From Actinomadura livida (GTDB lineage Bacteria; Actinomycetota; Actinomycetes; Streptosporangiales; Streptosporangiaceae), in the NCBI RefSeq assembly GCF_014648675.1, contig NZ_BMRO01000009.1, positions 255,333 through 294,521 of the forward strand: a stretch of DNA of 39,189 nt. The letters are read 5' to 3'. A model generated the notes under the pieces. It ran no database searches. It saw only the letters and a program-made list of their open reading frames with translations, and had not been told where the DNA came from. Position 1 is the first letter of the stretch; each line of letters begins with the position of its first letter. Made by a program: the position numbers and the translations under genes. Below are positions 23,238 to 31,626 of the stretch, piece after piece.

Positions 23238-24211
23238 TCGACGCCGAGACCGCCGAGCTGCTGGCGCACAGCCTGCGCCGGGCCTTCGAGAAGGGCGGCG
23301 CCGCGTCGGCCGACGCGGCGCTGGACGAGGTCGGCTGGTGCGAGGCGCTGGCGGCCGAGGGCATCTCCGTCGTCCCGCTGCTGTTCGCCGAGCAGGGCGC
23401 CGCGAACGCGGCCTCCGGCGCGCTGGACGACCTGATGACGGCGATGCTCGGCGTGCCGCCCGGCAGGGGCACCGCGTTCGTCCTGCCCGAGTTCGGCGGA
23501 GGGGTGATGCCGGGCTCGGTCCGGAACGGCGACCTCGCGGTGCGCGGTCTCGGCACCGCGAGGATGGCGGCGGCCGAGCACGCGGTGGTGGTCACCGAGG
23601 AGCACCGGGCGGCCGTCGTGGAGACGGCGAGCCTGCGGATACGCCCGGTCGAGGGCATCGATCCGCGGCTGGGCCTGGCCAAGGTCGAAGGCGCGGGCCT
23701 GCCCGCCGCCGGCGCGCGGGCCACGGACGCCGGCTGGACGGAGGCCCTGGCGGCGGGCCGGCTGGCGCTGGCCTCCGAGGCGGCCGGCGCGAGCCGGACG
23801 ATGCTCCGGCTCGCGCGCGAGCACGCCGTGACCCGGGTGCAGTTCGGCCGGCCGATCGGCTCGTTCCAGGCCGTCCGGCACCGGCTGGCCGAGTGCCTCG
23901 TGGCGATAGAGGGCGCCGAGGCGGCCCTCGCCGCCGCCGTCGAGATGGCGGACGGGGAGTGGCCCGCACGGGTGCCCCCGGTGCCGGCCGCGATCGCGAA
24001 GGCACTCGCCGGACGCCACGCGCGCACGGTGGCGCGCCACTGCCAGCAGGTGCTCGCCGGCGTGGGATTCACCGACGAGCACGACTTCCACCACCACTTC
24101 CGCCGCGTGCTCGCCCTCGACGGGCTCCTCGGCGACGCCCGGACCCTGACCCGCGAGCTCGGTGCGGAACTGCTGCGCACCCGTCGGCTGCCGGCGGTGC
24201 CGCCGCTGTAG
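23234..24211 (+). CDS. Acyl-CoA dehydrogenase-like partner subunit of pair 1
   Basis: A 325-aa ACAD-fold protein, shorter and more divergent than its partner. The N-terminal and middle domains are reduced. The C-terminal domain keeps LAREHAVTRVQFGRPIGSFQAVRHRLAECLVAIEG and CQQVLAGVGFTDEHDFHHHFRR, which in heteromeric FadE beta subunits complete the partner's FAD site. No catalytic Glu is seen at either usual position, so it is probably structural or FAD-supporting. ATG 23234 overlaps the upstream stop (ATGA), giving coupled translation. It is the last gene of the operon and is followed by a strong hairpin. Confidence 0.9.
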   Translation: MIDAETAELLAHSLRRAFEKGGAASADAALDEVGWCEALAAEGISVVPLLFAEQGAANAASGALDDLMTAMLGVPPGRGTAFVLPEFGGGVMPGSVRNGDLAVRGLGTARMAAAEHAVVVTEEHRAAVVETASLRIRPVEGIDPRLGLAKVEGAGLPAAGARATDAGWTEALAAGRLALASEAAGASRTMLRLAREHAVTRVQFGRPIGSFQAVRHRLAECLVAIEGAEAALAAAVEMADGEWPARVPPVPAAIAKALAGRHARTVARHCQQVLAGVGFTDEHDFHHHFRRVLALDGLLGDARTLTRELGAELLRTRRLPAVPPL

Positions 24212-24282
24212 TACACCGTCCGGCGGCCGGGGCCCGAGGCAGGACCCGCCGCCGGGCCGGGTGCTCGTGCGGGCGACGGCGA

Positions 24283-24329
24283 ACGCGCCGATCACCTCCC
24301 GCCCACCGGGCGGGAGGTGATCGGCGCGT
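24283..24329. terminator. Bidirectional hairpin terminator
   Basis: Perfect 22-bp inverted repeat (24283-24304 / 24308-24329) with a 3-nt loop, between convergent stops at 24211 and 24335. Confidence 0.88.
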
Positions 24330-24334
24330 GGGCG

Positions 24335-25135
24335 TCAGCCGGTGCCGTCGCGCTTGGACAGCTGCTTGTCCAGGGTCTTCCGCAGCTCCGGCGAGAGGAA
24401 GGAGCGGTCCTCCGCCGCGAGCGCGAAGTCGAGGGTGGCGAGCACCGCGCGCTCCAGGTGGAGGTTGAGGACGCGCTTGGTGTCCTCCAGCGCCCGGCGC
24501 GGCATCGCGGCGAGCTTCCGCGCGCACTCCAGGGCGGCGGGCATCACCTCGTCGTCGGGACGGACGTGGTTGGCCAGCCCGATCTCCGCCGCCCGCCGCG
24601 CGCTGATCCGGTCGCCGGTCAGCGCGTACTCCTTCGCGAGCTGCAGGCTGGTCAGCAGCGGCCAGGTGACCGGCCCCCCGTCGGCGGCGACGAGCCCGAC
24701 CATGACGTGCGGGTCAGCGAGGTGCGCGCTCTCGGCCATGAACACGATGTCGGAGAGCGCCACCAGGCTGCAGCCCAGGCCGACCGCCGGCCCGTTGACC
24801 GCGGCGACGACCGGCAGCCGGCACTGCACCATGCCCGTGACGATGCGGCGGGCGTCGGCCAGGGTCTGCCGCCGCAGGCCGTCGTCCTTGGTGAGCTCGT
24901 CGATGTAGCCGAAGTCGCCGCCGGCCGAGAACGCGCGCCCGGCGCCGGTGAGGACCACCGCGCGGGCGTCCTCGTCGGCGTCGAGCTGGGGGAACAGGGA
25001 ACCGAGGCCCGTGTGGAGGGCGTGGTTCGTCGCGTTGAGCCGCTCGGGGCGGTTGAGCGTCACGATCCGGATCGGGCCGTCGGCCGTGACGGTGATCTCC
25101 GCCGGCAGGTCGTAGCCGCTGTCGTGGCCGCTCAT
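24335..25135 (-). CDS. Enoyl-CoA hydratase/isomerase (crotonase) family protein
   Basis: A 266-aa crotonase-fold protein. IRIVTLNRPERLNATN (N-terminal strand), AGRAFSAGGDFGYI (first oxyanion-hole segment) and VNGPAVGLGCSLVALSDIVFMA (second oxyanion-hole segment) are all present. Where hydratases have a catalytic Glu in PE-hydrophobic-G, the sequence is DPHVMVGLVAADGG, with His in place of Glu. The reaction could therefore be isomerisation or another crotonase activity. ATG 25135 overlaps the stop of the upstream acyl-CoA dehydrogenase gene. It is third in the leftward operon 27292-24335, after heteromeric pair 2. It probably acts on the enoyl-CoA made by that pair. Confidence 0.88.
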   Translation of the reverse strand: MSGHDSGYDLPAEITVTADGPIRIVTLNRPERLNATNHALHTGLGSLFPQLDADEDARAVVLTGAGRAFSAGGDFGYIDELTKDDGLRRQTLADARRIVTGMVQCRLPVVAAVNGPAVGLGCSLVALSDIVFMAESAHLADPHVMVGLVAADGGPVTWPLLTSLQLAKEYALTGDRISARRAAEIGLANHVRPDDEVMPAALECARKLAAMPRRALEDTKRVLNLHLERAVLATLDFALAAEDRSFLSPELRKTLDKQLSKRDGTG

Positions 25136-26262
25136 GACGCCGGCAGCCCGAGGATGCGGGTCGCCACCAGGTTGCGCTGGATCTGCGACGTCCCTCCCAT
25201 GACGCTCTGCGCCCGGCTGTAGAGGTACATCTTCAGCCACGTGTCCTCCTCGATCCCGGCGGTCCGCTCGCTCACGCCGAGCGCGGCGTGCCCGACGGCC
25301 TGTTCGACCCATGTCATCAGCAGCTTGTCCACGGAGCCCTCGGGGCCGTGCGAGACGCCGTCGAGCCGGTCGGAGAGCCGGCGGCACACGTGCAGCCGCA
25401 GCATCTCCGCCTCGACGACCGCCCACGCGACGTCGCGGACGTTCTCGCTGGAGAAGCGCTCCGGCTCCGCGCGCAGCCGCGCCACGAGCTCGTTCACGGC
25501 CTTGCCGTACCGCGCGACGTAGCCCAGCTCGCCGGGCTCGCGCTCGTGGCTGACCACGGTCATCGCGAGCCGCCAGCCCTCGCCCGGCTCTCCGATCATG
25601 TCGGCCGCCCGGGCGACCGCGCCGTCGAAGACGACCTCGCCGAACTCCCGGGTGATCCCGTTGACCATCTTGAGCGGCCGCTGCTCGACGCCCGGCTGGT
25701 CCATCCGGACCGCGAACGCCGACAGCCCGCGGTGCTTGGGCGCCTCCGGGTCGGTCCGCGCCAGGACGAGGCACCAGGCCGCGCTGTCGGAGTAGCTCGT
25801 CCAGACCTTGTGGCCGGTGATCACGTACTCGTCGCCGCGGCGCTCCGCGCGGGTGCGCAGCGACGCGAGGTCCGACCCGGCGTCCGGCTCGCTGAACCCC
25901 TGGCACCAGCGGTCGCGCCCGTTGACGATGCCGGGCAGGAACCGGCGCTTGACGTCGTCGCCGCCGTGCCGCAGCAGGCCCTGCACCAGGTAGCCGAGGC
26001 TCGGGCGCGGGGGAGCCCCGGCCGCCGCCAGCTCCTCGTCGACGATCGCCTCGTACACGCTCGGCAGCCCCTGGCCGCCGATCTCCTCCGGCCAGGAGAG
26101 GGCGAAGAACCCGGCGTCGTAGAGGGCCTGGTGCCAGGACGCCTGCCCGTCCCAGTACGCGTCGGACGTCGAGGACGCCGGGAGCCCGGGGTTGTTCTCG
26201 GCGAGCCAGGCCCGCAGCCGCCTGCGGAACGCGGCCTCCTCCGGGGAGTCAGCGAAGTCCAC
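25132..26262 (-). CDS. Acyl-CoA dehydrogenase, catalytic subunit of heteromeric pair 2
   Basis: A 376-aa acyl-CoA dehydrogenase. WCQGFSEPDAGSDLASLRTRAE and ITGHKVWTSYSDSAAWCLVLART form the active-site region, and SVMGGTSQIQRNLVATRILGLP is the C-terminal FAD segment. GGT replaces YEGT, so the C-terminal catalytic Glu is missing. Glu240 in VVSHEREPGELGY occupies the alternative position, at the same residue number as in pair 1. GTG 26262 with GGAGG upstream is chosen; the frame extends further upstream but overlaps the partner gene. It overlaps the partner's end by 14 bases and the crotonase start by four. Likely substrate: a CoA-activated bulky or branched acid (inference). Confidence 0.9.
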   Translation of the reverse strand: MDFADSPEEAAFRRRLRAWLAENNPGLPASSTSDAYWDGQASWHQALYDAGFFALSWPEEIGGQGLPSVYEAIVDEELAAAGAPPRPSLGYLVQGLLRHGGDDVKRRFLPGIVNGRDRWCQGFSEPDAGSDLASLRTRAERRGDEYVITGHKVWTSYSDSAAWCLVLARTDPEAPKHRGLSAFAVRMDQPGVEQRPLKMVNGITREFGEVVFDGAVARAADMIGEPGEGWRLAMTVVSHEREPGELGYVARYGKAVNELVARLRAEPERFSSENVRDVAWAVVEAEMLRLHVCRRLSDRLDGVSHGPEGSVDKLLMTWVEQAVGHAALGVSERTAGIEEDTWLKMYLYSRAQSVMGGTSQIQRNLVATRILGLPAS

Positions 26263-27292
26263 CGGGCACGCCTCCGATCTCGCGGCGGGCGGCGACCCGG
26301 TCGAGGTGGGCGCCGACGCCGCCGAGCAGTTGTGTGGACAGGAGCGCTCGCCGCAGGTGAACGTGCGCGAGGCACTCCCAGGTGTTGCCGATGCCGCCGT
26401 GCACCTGGATGGCGGTCTCGCACACGGCGCGGGCCGCGCGGGCGCAGTACGCCTTCGCGACCGCCGCGGCGTCCAGCGCCTCACCGGCGGGCAGGGTGTC
26501 CGCCGCCCAGGCGGCGTGGAGCGCGACGCTCCGCGAGCCCTCCACCGAGACGTGGGCGTCGGCCAGCATGTGCTGGACGCTCTGGAACGACCCGATCGCC
26601 GTGCCGTACTGCTGCCGGACGCCCGCGTACGAGCACGCCAGCTCGACCGCGCCGCGCATCGTCCCGACGAGGTCGGCGCAGGTGAGGGCGACGACGAAGG
26701 CCGTCCAGCCCTCGATGTCCGCCGCGCTGAGGGGGGTCTGGGTGCCGGGCAGGCGCACGGCCGGGGGCCCGGAGACCTCGGCTGCGGGGCGGGTGAGGTC
26801 GCGCGAGGGCGACGTGCCGTACACCGGGACGGTGACCAGCTCGTGCCCGCCGGCCACCTCCGCCAGCGCCAGGGCGGAGGTGATGCCCTGGACGTCGATC
26901 GCGGTGCCCGAGCAGGGCTCGCCCGCGCCTCCGGCGACGGCGAGGCGGGACAGGTCGGGGGTGAGCAGGACGGTCTCGGGAACCGTGGCCGGAGGCGCGG
27001 ACGCCCGGCGGCGCAGCTCGGCGGCCAGGGTCGGGCCGAGGAAGGAGGTGTCGGCGAGGCCGCGGCCGAGTTCCTCCGCGACGATCGCGGCCTCGACCGC
27101 GGACGCGAGCGGCCGGTTCCCGTCGGCGGGGGTGCGCAGTTCGCGCCAGCCGGTGGCCTCCAGCGCCGTGTCCAGCTTGGCGGCCCGGGCGCCGTCGCCG
27201 AGTTCGGCGACCGACTTGGGGCCGAGGTCGTCGGCGAGCCGGGCGGCGGCGTCGCGCAGTGCCTGCTGCTCCGAGGAGAGGCGGACGTCCAT
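26249..27292 (-). CDS. Acyl-CoA dehydrogenase-like partner subunit of pair 2
   Basis: A 347-aa ACAD-fold protein with an N-terminal helical domain (SSEQQALRDAAARLADDLGP...), a shortened beta domain, and a C-terminal domain with GVRQQYGTAIGSFQSVQHMLADAHVSVEGS and ETAIQVHGGIGNTWECLAHVHLRRA. The C-terminal domain is like that of FadE beta subunits that donate FAD-binding residues to the partner at 25132. ATG 27292 starts the leftward operon but has no visible ribosome binding site. Upstream, on this strand, TTGACA (27493-27488) inside operator site 2 with TTATCT about 19 bases further could be its promoter. The order beta-alpha-crotonase differs from pair 1, so the pairs were not simply duplicated together. 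Confidence 0.88.
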   Translation of the reverse strand: MDVRLSSEQQALRDAAARLADDLGPKSVAELGDGARAAKLDTALEATGWRELRTPADGNRPLASAVEAAIVAEELGRGLADTSFLGPTLAAELRRRASAPPATVPETVLLTPDLSRLAVAGGAGEPCSGTAIDVQGITSALALAEVAGGHELVTVPVYGTSPSRDLTRPAAEVSGPPAVRLPGTQTPLSAADIEGWTAFVVALTCADLVGTMRGAVELACSYAGVRQQYGTAIGSFQSVQHMLADAHVSVEGSRSVALHAAWAADTLPAGEALDAAAVAKAYCARAARAVCETAIQVHGGIGNTWECLAHVHLRRALLSTQLLGGVGAHLDRVAARREIGGVPGGLR

Positions 27293-27451
27293 CAGCGGTC
27301 ACATCGCAGGGGAGCGGCGGAACGGGTACGGCCCGGGGGACGCGGCGGTGCGGCCGCGGGGGGTTCGGTCATTTCGATCATGTACCGGCAACCTCGGAAG
27401 AAGACGCGCCGGGACCGGTGACCTGGCCGCCGGCGCGGACGTTGCGAGCGA

Positions 27452-27493
27452 TTTACACTTCTAGATAAAAGTCTATACTGACGTCGATGTCAA
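27452..27493 (+). promoter_or_regulatory. Promoter with operator site 2 (acyl-CoA ligase)
   Basis: TTTACA (27452-27457), a 16-base spacer, TATACT (27474-27479), then the operator CTGACGTCGATGTCAA (27478-27493). A repressor here would cover the -10 and transcription start. ATG 27487 lies inside the operator, seven bases after the -10. On the other strand the same element reads TTGACATCGACGTCAG and may serve as a -35 for the leftward operon. Confidence 0.7.
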
Positions 27494-27549
27494 TCACGGT
27501 GTCCGCTCCAGGACGCCGGGGCCGGCGGGCGACAGAGCGGAGTTGCGGC

Positions 27550-29142
27550 ATGAACAACAGCGACGGGCCGGTGTGGCCGAGCATCGCGGCCATGACCGAG
27601 TCGGCCGCGGAGCGCTTCGCGGACCGCACCGCGATCGTGGACGGCGGCGAGCGCGTCACCTACGAGCGGCTCTACGCGGAGGCCCGCGGGTTCGGGGCCG
27701 CGCTGGTGGCCGCGGGCGTCGAGCCCGGCGACCGCGTCGCCATCTGGGCGTTCAACTGCCGTGAGTGGATCGTCGCGCTCCTCGGGCTGTACCAGGCCGG
27801 GGCGACCCTGGTCCCGGTCAACACCAGGTTCAAGGGGCGGGAGGCCGCCGACATCCTGCGGCGCGCCCGGGTCAGGGTGCTGGTGACGGTGACGGAGTTC
27901 CTCGGCAACGACTACGTCGCGATGCTCCGCGACACCGGCGAGCCTCTGCCCGATCTGCACACCGTCGTCATCGCCCGGGGCGGCCCGTCCGGGTCCGCGG
28001 TGCCGTGGGGCGACTTCCTCGCGCGCGCCACCGGCGACGACCTGGCGGAGGTCGACCGCCGGAGGGCGGCGCTCGGCCCGGACGACCCGTCCGACGTGCT
28101 CTTCACGTCCGGCACGACCGGCACGCCGAAGGGCGTGCTGATGACCCACCGGCGGACGATGGGCGTGGGCGCCGACTGGGTGAGCATGACCGGCCTGTCG
28201 GCGGGCGACCGCTACGTGATGGTCAACCCGTTCTTCCACATGTTCGGCTTCAAGGGCGGCATCCTCGCGTGCGTCGCCGCCGGGGCCACGATGCTGCCGC
28301 AGCCGACGCTGGACGTGGACCGGGTGCTCGGGCAGGTCGCCGCCGAGCGGGTCACCGTGCTGCCCGGCCCGCCCGCGTTGTACCACGCGATCCTGGAGCA
28401 CCCCGGGCGAGGGCGGTACGACCTGTCGAGCCTGCGCGTCGCCGTGACCGGGGCGGCCGACATCCCGGTCGAGCTCATCCGGCGGGTGCGCGACGAGCTG
28501 CCGTTCTCGGCGATCATCACCGGCTACGGCCTCACCGAGGCGGGGACGGCCAGCTCCACCTCGCCCGACGACGACCCGGAGACCACCGCGACGACCGTGG
28601 GGCGGCCCCGGCCCGGCTTCGAGATCCGCGTGGTCGACGCGTCCGGCGCCGCCGCGGCGCAGGGCGAGGTCGGCGAGATCGTCCTGCGCGGGCCCACCAC
28701 GATGGTGGGGTACCTGGACGACCCGGGCGCCACGTCGGCGGTCCTCTCGGAGGACGGCTGGCTGCGCACCGGCGACCTCGGCAGCCTCGACGAGCGCGGG
28801 TGCCTCCGCATCGCCGGGCGCTCCAAGGACATGTTCATCGTCGGCGGGTTCAACGCCTACCCCGCGGAGATCGAGGCGATGCTGCTCGAACACCCGGGCG
28901 TGCTGCAGGCCGCGGTCATCGGCGTCCCCGACGAGCGTCTCGGCCAGGTGGGCATGGCCTTCATCGTGCCGCGCGAGCCCGGCCTCGCCGAGGCCGACGT
29001 GCTCGCCTGGTGCCGGGACCGGATGGCCAACTACAAGGTCCCGCGCTCGGTCCGGCTGATCGACGAGCTGCCGCTCACCGAGAGCGGGAAGGTGCGCAAG
29101 AACGCGCTGGAGGCGCGGGCCGCCGCCGAGCGCTCCGGCTGA
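27550..29142 (+). CDS. Acyl-CoA ligase (AMP-forming, FadD-type)
   Basis: A 530-aa ANL-superfamily adenylate-forming enzyme. LFTSGTTGTPKGVLMTH is the phosphate-binding A3 motif, YGLTEAGTASS the A5 motif, WLRTGDLGSLDERG the A7 motif, GRSKDMFIVGGFNAYPAEIE the hinge/A8, and ESGKVRKNAL holds the C-terminal catalytic Lys. It activates a carboxylic acid to acyl-CoA via an acyl-AMP, feeding the dehydrogenases nearby. ATG 27550 is chosen because GGAG lies seven bases upstream and the N-terminus (MNNSDGPVWPSIAAMTE) has the usual length. An in-frame ATG at 27487, inside the operator and seven bases after a TATACT box, could start a leaderless form 21 residues longer. Confidence 0.93.
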   Translation: MNNSDGPVWPSIAAMTESAAERFADRTAIVDGGERVTYERLYAEARGFGAALVAAGVEPGDRVAIWAFNCREWIVALLGLYQAGATLVPVNTRFKGREAADILRRARVRVLVTVTEFLGNDYVAMLRDTGEPLPDLHTVVIARGGPSGSAVPWGDFLARATGDDLAEVDRRRAALGPDDPSDVLFTSGTTGTPKGVLMTHRRTMGVGADWVSMTGLSAGDRYVMVNPFFHMFGFKGGILACVAAGATMLPQPTLDVDRVLGQVAAERVTVLPGPPALYHAILEHPGRGRYDLSSLRVAVTGAADIPVELIRRVRDELPFSAIITGYGLTEAGTASSTSPDDDPETTATTVGRPRPGFEIRVVDASGAAAAQGEVGEIVLRGPTTMVGYLDDPGATSAVLSEDGWLRTGDLGSLDERGCLRIAGRSKDMFIVGGFNAYPAEIEAMLLEHPGVLQAAVIGVPDERLGQVGMAFIVPREPGLAEADVLAWCRDRMANYKVPRSVRLIDELPLTESGKVRKNALEARAAAERSG

Positions 29143-29195
29143 GACCGGACCCCGGCGCGCCCGAACGCCCGCCGCGGCCCCGGCCGCGGATTCGA

Positions 29196-29227
29196 TTGAC
29201 ATCGACGTCGATGTCGCCACTCAATAT
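29196..29227 (+). promoter_or_regulatory. Operator site 3 (18-bp perfect palindrome) at acyl-CoA dehydrogenase promoter
   Basis: GACATCGACGTCGATGTC (29198-29215) is a perfect 18-bp palindrome preceded by TT, so TTGACA (29196-29201) could be a -35; CAATAT (29222-29227) is a possible -10, with a long 20-base spacer. It lies in the 128-bp gap between the ligase and the dehydrogenase at 29271. An ATG inside it (29211) is in frame with that gene. Confidence 0.7.
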
Positions 29228-29270
29228 GTCGCCAGTAACTGAGCAAGCCCGAAACGGAAGGTGCCCGGAC

Positions 29271-30425
29271 ATGGAAGACAACGATCTCGAGCCGATGCTG
29301 CAGGCGGTCCGGGACTTCGTCCGCCGGGAGGTCATCCCGCGCGAGGCGGAGATCGACGAGAAGGACGAGGTCCCCGCGGTGCTCCGCGAGACGGCGAAGC
29401 ACATGGGCCTGTTCGGCTTCACCATCCCGGAGGAGTACGGCGGGCTCGGGCTCGGCATCGTCGACCAGTGCCGGCTGCTGATCGAGATCGGCTACACCAC
29501 CCCCGCGCTGCGCTCGATGTTCAGCACCAACGTGGGCATCGCCGGGCACGTGCTCATGGACGGCGGCACGGCGGAGCAGAAGGCCGCGTGGCTGCCGAGG
29601 CTGGCCTCCGGCGAGGTCGTCGCCTCGTTCGCGCTGACCGAGCCGGACGCCGGGTCCGACCCGTCCGACCTGCGGACGAGCGCCGTCCGCGACGGCGCCG
29701 AGTGGGTCCTCGACGGCGTCAAGCGGTACATCACCAACGCGCCGATCGCCGACGTGTTCATGGTGTTCGCCCGGACCGACCCGGACGCGAAATCGTCGCG
29801 GGGCATCTCCACCTTCATCGTCCCCGCCGGCACGCCGGGGCTGACGGTCGGGCCGCGCGACCACAAGATGGGGCAGTTCGGCGCCTGGACGGCCGACGTC
29901 GTCCTGGACGGCGTGCGGGTCCCCGCCGACGCCGTCGTCGGCGGGGAGGGCGGCGTCGACACCGGTTTCCTGACCGCGATGCGCAGCCTGGCCAACGGGC
30001 GGCTGCTGCTCGCCGCCGCCTGCGTGGGGATGTCCCAGCGGCTCGTGGACGAGTCGGTGCGGTTCGCCTCCGAGCGCACGCAGGGCGGGCGGCCCATCGC
30101 GTCCCACCAGCTGGTGCAGGCCATGATCGCGGAGTCGGTCACCGAGACGATGGCGGCCCGCAGCCTCGTGCTGGACGCCGCCCGCTCCTACGCGGACGGC
30201 TCGGACCGCCGGACCGCCCCGGCCGCCGCCAAGTACTTCTGCAGCGAGGTCGTCGGGCGGGTCGCGGACCGCGCCGTCCAGGTGCACGGCGGCGCCGGGT
30301 ACATGCGCTCGGTCGCGGTCGAGCGGTTCTACCGCGACGCGCGGCTGTTCCGCATCTACGAGGGCACCAGCCAGATCCAGCAGCTGATCATCGCCCGGCA
30401 GACGCTCGGGGCGGCCGCGGGCTGA
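29271..30425 (+). CDS. Acyl-CoA dehydrogenase (homomeric type)
   Basis: A 384-aa protein of standard homotetrameric ACAD length. FALTEPDAGSDPSDLRTSA and WVLDGVKRYITNAPIADVFMVFART form the central substrate/FAD region. FRIYEGTSQIQQLIIARQTLG at the end carries the usual catalytic Glu (E364 in YEGTSQ), as in medium- and short-chain dehydrogenases. It should introduce the alpha,beta double bond in an acyl-CoA, passing electrons to ETF. ATG 29271 has GGAAGG upstream. An in-frame ATG at 29211, inside the palindromic operator, would add 20 residues and is less likely. It has its own operator and promoter, so it is probably not only read through from the ligase. Its 3' end overlaps a hairpin. Confidence 0.93.
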   Translation: MEDNDLEPMLQAVRDFVRREVIPREAEIDEKDEVPAVLRETAKHMGLFGFTIPEEYGGLGLGIVDQCRLLIEIGYTTPALRSMFSTNVGIAGHVLMDGGTAEQKAAWLPRLASGEVVASFALTEPDAGSDPSDLRTSAVRDGAEWVLDGVKRYITNAPIADVFMVFARTDPDAKSSRGISTFIVPAGTPGLTVGPRDHKMGQFGAWTADVVLDGVRVPADAVVGGEGGVDTGFLTAMRSLANGRLLLAAACVGMSQRLVDESVRFASERTQGGRPIASHQLVQAMIAESVTETMAARSLVLDAARSYADGSDRRTAPAAAKYFCSEVVGRVADRAVQVHGGAGYMRSVAVERFYRDARLFRIYEGTSQIQQLIIARQTLGAAAG

Positions 30426-30445
30426 ACGCCCCCGGCCGCCCCGAG
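30405..30445. terminator. Hairpin overlapping the dehydrogenase stop codon
   Basis: 13-bp arms CTCGGGGCGGCCG (30405-30417) and CGGCCGCCCCGAG (30433-30445), with the TGA (30423-30425) in the 15-nt loop. It sits before the convergent thiolase-fold gene ending at 30475. Confidence 0.7.
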
Positions 30446-30474
30446 CAGGCGCCGCTGTCTCCGTCCCGCCTACC

Positions 30475-31626
30475 TCAGGTGGACAGGACGGAGACCGCGG
30501 CGACCCCGGGCGCGCCGTACAGCTGGGCGACGCCGACCCGCGGCTCGCCCGGCACCTGGCGCTCGCCCGCCCTGCCGCGCATCTGCAGCACCAGCTCCCG
30601 GACCTGCCGCAGGCCCGAGGCCCCGACCGGCTCGCCGTTGGCGATCAGGCCGCCGTCGGTGTTGACGGGCAGCCGCCCCCCGATCTCGGTGGCGCCGGAG
30701 GCGATCAGCTCGTTCTGCTCGCCGTCCGCGCACAGCCCGACCTCGGCCAGGTGGATGACCTCGGCGCCGGCGTCGGTGTCCTGGAGCTGCGCGATCGCGA
30801 CGTCCGCCGGGTCGACGCCCGCCGCCTCGAACGCGGCCCGCGCGGCGTCCACGGTCGGCGCCGGGACGTGGTCGGCCGCGACGGACGCGGACGGGGTGTG
30901 CACCTCGAACGCGCCGTAGCGCCTGGTCCGGGTCGCGACGCTGCGCAGGTAGACCGGCTTGTCGGTGTACCGGTGGGCCACGTCGGCGCTGCACACCACC
31001 AGTGCCGCCGCGCCCTCGTTGGGGCTGCAGAACATGTACTGCGTCAGCGGGTAGTTGACCATCCGCGCGCCGAGGATCTTCTCCGCGGGCAGCGGGGTCC
31101 GGCGGTGGGCGTTGGGGTTGAGGGCGCCGTTGCGGTAGTTCTTCTCCGCGACCGCGGCGAGCGTCTCGTGGGTGATCCCGTGGTCGTGCATGTAGCGGTT
31201 GATCTTCATGCCGAAGAACTTCGGGGTGAGGAACAGCCCCATCTCGCCGTACCACGGCGGGCAGGCGTAGTCCTCGGGCTCGGCCGTGAAGGCGCCCGGG
31301 TCGTGCTTGTCCACGCCGAGGATCAGGCCTATCTCGTGCTCGCCCTGCCCGATCGTCTGCCGGGCGAGGGCGAGCGCGCTTCCGGCGGTCGCGCACCCGT
31401 TGTAGACGTTGGTGAACTGGACGCCGGTCAGCCCGAGCTCGGCGACGACGGCGTCGGGCTGGTCCACCTCGTAGCTGCCGCCCACGGCGAACTGCATGTC
31501 GGCCCAGGTCAGACCGGCGTCGGCGAGGGCGTCCCGGGCCGCCTCGGCGGCGATGGACAGCGCGGGCTTGCCGGGGAACCGGCCGAACCGGTGGATGCCG
31601 GTTCCGATGATCGCGACGTCAGGCAT
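30475..31626 (-). CDS. Ltp-type thiolase-fold protein (probable aldolase-type partner of DUF35)
   Basis: A 383-aa thiolase-superfamily protein of the lipid-transfer protein (Ltp/SCP2-thiolase) group. The nucleophile-loop Cys78 is in YNGCATAGSALALA. The His of the usual GHP motif is Glu332 (IANGEPVGASGLRQV), and the C-terminal CxG motif is QLYGAPG with Tyr370. These changes argue against a normal thiolytic thiolase. Ltp2-type proteins pair with a DUF35 protein to act as retro-aldolases that cut steroid side chains, and a DUF35 gene overlaps this one by eight bases. ATG 31626 is the start in that overlap. I infer carbon-carbon cleavage of a beta-hydroxy-acyl-CoA; thiolytic activity is the alternative. 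Confidence 0.87.
   Translation of the reverse strand: MPDVAIIGTGIHRFGRFPGKPALSIAAEAARDALADAGLTWADMQFAVGGSYEVDQPDAVVAELGLTGVQFTNVYNGCATAGSALALARQTIGQGEHEIGLILGVDKHDPGAFTAEPEDYACPPWYGEMGLFLTPKFFGMKINRYMHDHGITHETLAAVAEKNYRNGALNPNAHRRTPLPAEKILGARMVNYPLTQYMFCSPNEGAAALVVCSADVAHRYTDKPVYLRSVATRTRRYGAFEVHTPSASVAADHVPAPTVDAARAAFEAAGVDPADVAIAQLQDTDAGAEVIHLAEVGLCADGEQNELIASGATEIGGRLPVNTDGGLIANGEPVGASGLRQVRELVLQMRGRAGERQVPGEPRVGVAQLYGAPGVAAVSVLST

Noticed and set aside
27487..27549. N-terminal extension of the acyl-CoA ligase from ATG 27487
   Set aside because: It is not used as the main start: the extension is atypical for the family and ATG 27550 has a GGAG site. The ATG is kept as a possible leaderless alternative in the findings.
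29211..29270. Extended start of the acyl-CoA dehydrogenase inside the palindrome
   Set aside because: ATG 29271 has GGAAGG and gives normal family length, and no good -10 precedes 29211.
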